Assembly: GCA_963693365.1 (NCBI GenBank)
Contig: CAVNZM010000014.1
Coordinates: 2,232,001-2,296,000, forward strand
From: Amoebidium appalachense
Taxonomy: Eukaryota > Ichthyosporea
Direction: 5' to 3'
Length of the DNA: 64,000 nucleotides
Shown: piece after piece, positions 59,886-64,000 of the stretch
Layout: each line of letters begins with the position of its first letter
Numbering within the stretch: the stretch's first letter is position 1
Translations under genes and position numbers: made by a program
Notes under the pieces: model-generated
What the model saw: only the letters and a program-made list of their open reading frames with translations
Told to the model about the DNA's origin: nothing
Databases searched by the model: none

Positions 59886-60712
59886 TTTCCCGAGCGTTTT
59901 GAAAACCAAAGAAGAATAACAGAATAAAGGGTTGGAATGTGGTTTGTATAAGTGCGACTTATTTGTGCACTACACTCTAGGATATACAAAGAGCGATGTG
60001 TGCTGATCGTGAGTAACTGTTGGTTCGAAACTCAGGGGATGCCTAGAGTGAGTTTCGAGCTTCAGAAGCAGAAAAACAGCAAGGAGCAAAATTAAACTAT
60101 ATGTTTCTGTAAACACACAATAGTGATGAATTAGCATTTAAGTGAAACCTCACAGTCGATTGAAGATGCTTGTCATCTTCTATGTTCTATGATAATCGTT
60201 TTCGTTTCTAAAGAGAAAAAAAAGGTGACTGCTCTTTCTTGACACGAACTGTAAGTCTGTGACGTTCATCAGCGCGGGCATGCCTTATTAAGGCAAACAC
60301 ATTCAATTTCTATTGGTTACTAACTTGGTTTTTTACGCAAACCAAAAAATTTGCATTTTGTGCGCGCTTGAACTACAGTGCTTGCTCAAAACTTTCTGGA
60401 AGTCCTCTTCCTTTGCCACTAGCACTCAACATGAACATCAGCATGAACATCAGCTTGTGGATGTATTGCAATTGACACACGAAATAATAATTTACACACA
60501 AGAAGAGCTTAATGATAATAAGGTGGGATCTTCCATGGTTTACCGAAGCAAACATCTGTTAGCATAACATAGAAGGTTTGCTCAGAGCCTAACGCGCAAG
60601 AGTGTAATCGTCCTATAAGAGATACCAGTTTGAGACCACTTCGTTTTTGTTCCGTGCTGTTGTTAGGACACACACGCAGGTTCCTACTGAGCGCTCTTAT
60701 ATCCTTTAAACA
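59886..60712. promoter_or_regulatory. divergent intergenic region between VAMP7 and the membrane-protein gene
   Basis: 827 bp without microsatellites between two divergent start codons. A perfect 7-bp-arm palindrome TGCCTTATTAAGGCA lies at 60,281-60,295. Confidence 0.35.
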
Positions 60713-61026
60713 TGGGCGTTGTCGTTATATCTGGCAGGTACGGCGACTCCCCCCCCCCCGCTTCCCCCACCGCTTCCCCGCCTCCCCCTCCGGCCTCAGG
60801 CCCCCTTCTGGTGATAGCCGGTGGTCACCGTTCATCCTTTTTTTTGAGTTGCATCCCGCTCGGTGTGAACACCTCGTGATCACAAGCAATGCTTTAAGCA
60901 GACGACACGCACACCACACACACGCAGACACACACCCGCATGCATGCACACACACGTGCACGCACGTGCACGTGCACACACGCACGCACGGAAGCACACG
61001 CGCACGCACGCACACACACACACACA

Positions 61027-61084
<58 letters not shown>

Positions 61085-62060
61085 CACACACGCACACTTT
61101 TCCACGCACAGTATTTACATGTCCAACCCACTTCTAGGTAAGTGCCTGTCTTCCTTTGTGTTTTGCTTCTTCCTAACATACAACATGAACGTCCCTCGCC
61201 CGTTCGTTGGAAACATTGTAGCCAATATTTGCACACACCATTACAGCCAATATTTGCACACACCATTACAGTTGCTTCCAACCCCCTTCTCTTCAACCAA
61301 CCACAAGTAATAAATTAGCTTAGCAAGTGCTTCTTGCATTTACCGTCTTTATCGGTGACGTTTTATTCATGTGCTCTGTCATTGGCCTCCTTGTTGTAAA
61401 CTTTGCTCACGTTCGTGCTTGTTACAGGCGTTTTGACACGCGGGCCATCAAGCAACTTCTTATCCACACGGTGCTCATGGGAGCGTTGCCGATTATGTCT
61501 TACTATGCAGGACGCAACTTCTACCTAGGTGTGTAAATCAAACGTGATTTTGTGGGATACACCTGTGTTCTTTTTGCTGGGGGTTGTCCACGTTGTTATG
61601 GTGACATGGTGTTAAAGGTCGAGGGGTGGGGCATCCTAATACACAAGATTATGGGAAGTTTGCTGGTGGGTGCTTTCGGGGTGGCAAGTGGGGAAGGGTG
61701 ATTAACGGCCACATGTTGGTAGTGGTTGGAGGGGGAGGTGGGGTGGGGAGGACGGGAGGAGAGGAGTGGGGTTGAGCATGATGCTTGTGCTTTTGTGGGG
61801 CTTTTGTGTTTTAATGGTGATAAGTCGTGCTGTGCATTCTATTGCTGCAGATGCACTATGTAGGAACCATTTGAGGCCATACATTTATTGTTCTACCACT
61901 GAGCACGCAGCACGGAGAGTTTACTTTGACTTTATATGTATTTTGGTTTGTAACAGCGTAGGAGAGACTTTAGTTTACCTGTTTTGGATGGAGAGGCCGG
62001 AGGGGGAAGGACGGGGGCAGGGGCGAGGGTGGGGCTCAGTGTGTGTGTGTGTGTCTGCGT

Positions 62061-62092
<32 letters not shown>

Positions 62093-62155
62093 CGGAGTAG
62101 GAACCGTTGAAGGGCTATAGAACCTGTTGAAAGGCAAGCGTGGGCCGGGGAAAGG

Positions 62156-62193
<38 letters not shown>

Positions 62194-62496
62194 GGAATGC
62201 AGCTCAATGGTCTTTCTTCTGTTTGCTACGTTATATGGAGTGGAAGTGGGTTTGGGAGGGGTGACCAGGGGAGGAGGGAGGAGACCAAGGTTTATTCTTA
62301 GAAGGGACATACGCTGAACAGTTATGCTTGATGCTGTGCCTCGGGCTAACCGGTGCGTGTTTGTACTGTAACTACATGTGTGCACGTTAACATGGGGGGG
62401 GGGGGGGGGGGGGGGGGGAGGGGGGGAGGGGGAGGGGGGGGGGGGGGGGGGGGGGGGGAGGGGAGGGGGAGGGGGGAGGGGAGGGGGGGAGGGAAA

Positions 62497-62530
<34 letters not shown>

Positions 62531-63069
62531 CGAGCATGATGGTGCTTTTTGTGGTGGTGGTATTAAATTAAATATTTAGCGTGTGTCTATTTGTCGACCT
62601 CTCCATTTTTTTAATTTTTATTTTATTTATTTGTTTGTTTAGAGCAGAACCGCCATTTTCGACCATATGCACGATATGCCACACACAGTATAGACCGTGT
62701 AAACCAATACAGTATGGTGGAGGAATTTATTAGAATGTGGTATGAGTATGCCTAACCCTAGATATTTGATTCAAAACACTCCATAATTCACCATGCACGT
62801 GCACCAACCTTCCTCACACACCAACCTGTGAGGAAGGCGGCGCGGAGGGAGAGAGATAGGGAGGGAGAGAGAGAGTGTGTGTATTTAAAGGTTTTCCCTT
62901 TTGGGGGGGGGAAGGGGGGGGGGGGGGGGGGGGAAGGGGGGATGTGGGAAAGTTTGTTATGGCTTCTCTTTGAGGGGATTAGATGGAGGGAGTTGGAGAG
63001 GCACCAGTGGGGTTGGTTTTTTTTTGTTTTCTTTTTTCTTTTTTTTTTTTGTTTGTTTGTTTGTTTGTT

Positions 63070-63124
<55 letters not shown>

Positions 63125-63261
63125 GACCGTCGTTGGTTCTCGCTCAACCTTAGACTGCTAGAATGTTGTTTTGCTGGGAGGGTGGATGTGTTGGGCCGTG
63201 GGTGGTCATAATAGGTCGGTAGGGGTGGGGGAGGTGTGGGTGCTTGTGGTTGTTGTGGGGA

Positions 63262-63305
<44 letters not shown>

Positions 63306-63422
63306 GCTATGATGATTATCAGTACCGGTAAAGAGGATGGAGGTTTGGGATGAAAGGAAGGGCGTGAGGGTGGCAGTGGTGTTGGGTATTGGTTGTGTGT
63401 GCATGTGTTTGGGGGGAGAGAT

Positions 63423-63455
<33 letters not shown>

Positions 63456-63456
63456 A

Positions 63457-63489
<33 letters not shown>

Positions 63490-63892
63490 CCTTCTCTCTT
63501 CATAACTGATCATTTTTATTATACGTCACACAGAAAACCTGCCGCATCTGGGGTGGGACCCAGAGTTCTTTGCAGCCGGTGTAGCCATTTGTGTGGTGCA
63601 AATTGTCATCGGGCGATTCATATATGTTGCTGTGACAGAACAAGACGAACCGGAAGACTTGCAAGAAAAACAAGAAAGGGAAAAGGTTGTAATGAGCAAC
63701 GAGAAGGGTGGAACAGAGGATGTACACACTGAGGAAAACGGGGTTGAAGGCAAGGAGGAAGAGGTTGAAAAGGTGAAAGGGGACGGTGAGTTGGAGAGCA
63801 ACGGACAAACGGTGGATTCAAAGCCTAAAGAACAAGAAGTAGGGGAGGTGTCTGCGGCGAGGGTAAGAGATGTGGAAAAGAAAACACAATAG
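60713..63892 (+). CDS. multi-pass membrane protein, unidentified, exon chain partly resolved
   Basis: Exon A 60,713-60,738 (MGVVVISG), exon B 61,112-61,137 (IYMSNPLL), exon C 61,328-61,528 and exon D from 61,851 join in consistent phase (2, 1, 1). Exon C encodes two membrane helices (FTVFIGDVLFMCSVIGLLVV; LLIHTVLMGALPIMSYY), exon D a third (FDFICILVCNSVGETLVYLF) after CRNHLRPYIYCSTTEHAARR. A terminal exon at 63,534-63,892 encodes a fourth helix (FFAAGVAICVVQIVIGRFIY) and a charged Glu/Lys-rich tail ending EKKTQ at TAG. The D donor and its link to the terminal exon are unresolved: every phase-1 GT in D would create a stop, so an exon may be missing. A four-helix protein with a cytosolic acidic tail is likely; no family recognised. 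Confidence 0.45.
60904..61100. repeat. (AC)n and (GGCACA)n in intron A-B
   Basis: CACG/AC array 60,904-61,030 then about nine GGCACA hexamers 61,029-61,083; the AC tail leads to the CACGCACAG acceptor of exon B. Confidence 0.9.
62040..62530. repeat. GT array and G-runs
   Basis: GT 62,037-62,073; G-runs 62,074-62,091, 62,159-62,192, 62,394-62,418, 62,436-62,458 and 62,500-62,529. Confidence 0.93.
62643..62755 (+). CDS. possible alternative terminal exon resembling exon D
   Basis: After a TTTGTTTAG acceptor, phase 1, the frame reads QNRHFRPYARYATHSIDRVN then QYSMVEEFIRMWYEYA and a TAA stop. Both this and exon D carry an N/H-x-RPY-x-x-Y-x-T start and enter in the same phase, so it could replace D as a shorter C-terminus. 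Similarity is weak. Confidence 0.25.
62880..63490. repeat. G-runs and T(n)G(n) composites before the terminal exon
   Basis: G-run 62,902-62,940; T-run/(GTTT)n 63,017-63,070 then about 53 Gs to 63,123; G-run 63,264-63,304; G-run 63,424-63,453; T-run 63,461-63,487, which supplies part of the pyrimidine tract for the acceptor at 63,533. Confidence 0.93.
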
Positions 63893-64000
63893 GTTTGTTT
63901 ACGCAACAAGAGGTTTTTTTTTTTTTGTTTTTTTTTTTGTGGCCAAAGGGTCTGCTGGTACAGACCGTGGCTTTTCGTCGATAATGATGCCATAATTCAC

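Noticed and set aside
62290-62395. Hydrophobic Cys-rich segment as a missing exon of the membrane-protein gene
   Set aside because: Phases would fit the terminal exon, but joining it to exon D creates a stop in the same way; evidence insufficient.

Overview
This is nuclear DNA from a eukaryote. Its genes are split by GT-AG introns and use the standard genetic code, AATAAA poly(A) signals follow several genes, and long microsatellites and homopolymers fill both intergenic space and introns. Rebuilding genes by splice phase gives a SNARE of VAMP7 type, a Gemin6-like SMN-complex protein, an otubain-type deubiquitinase, a prenylcysteine methylesterase-like hydrolase and a TNFAIP8-type protein. 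Together these suggest an opisthokont, possibly a unicellular relative of animals. This is inference; no rRNA, tRNA or mitochondrial sequence is present to fix the taxon.

Layout. 1-432: 3' end of a gene encoding a ricin-B-type lectin domain. 600-11,900: mostly intergenic, with (GT)n, (AC)n, G, C and GGGT arrays, a duplicated coding-like segment (5.65-6.15 kb) and a diverged tandem repeat carrying two TATA-like boxes (6.96-7.4 kb). 11,893-12,988 (-): two-exon EF-hand/single-pass membrane protein. 13.2-18.6 kb: intergenic with several short tandem duplications. 18,650-22,534 (-): Gemin6-like gene. 23,135-27,668 (+): alpha/beta hydrolase, divergent from Gemin6 across 600 bp. 27.7-31.7 kb: repeats and one weak exon candidate. 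31,709-32,296 (+): intronless orphan gene. 34,664-48,417 (-): ten-exon deubiquitinase with two N-terminal UIMs, an otubain catalytic domain and a C-terminal coiled coil. 50,822-51,595 (-): intronless TNFAIP8-like gene. 53.7-53.95 kb: MITE-like element. 55,045-59,885 (-): five-exon VAMP7-like R-SNARE. 60,713-63,892 (+): incompletely resolved multi-pass membrane protein, divergent from VAMP7 across about 830 bp.

The main theme is coding exons of about 60-300 bp scattered in kilobases of simple repeat. In the deubiquitinase 3,111 coding bases occupy 13.75 kb; in VAMP7 660 occupy 4.84 kb. All nine introns of the first and all four of the second join with matching phase, which is strong evidence for both models. 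Partial exon copies lie next to their parent exons at several loci, so local duplication appears to be active. No operon, CRISPR array or pathway cluster is present; the genes look like independent housekeeping genes.
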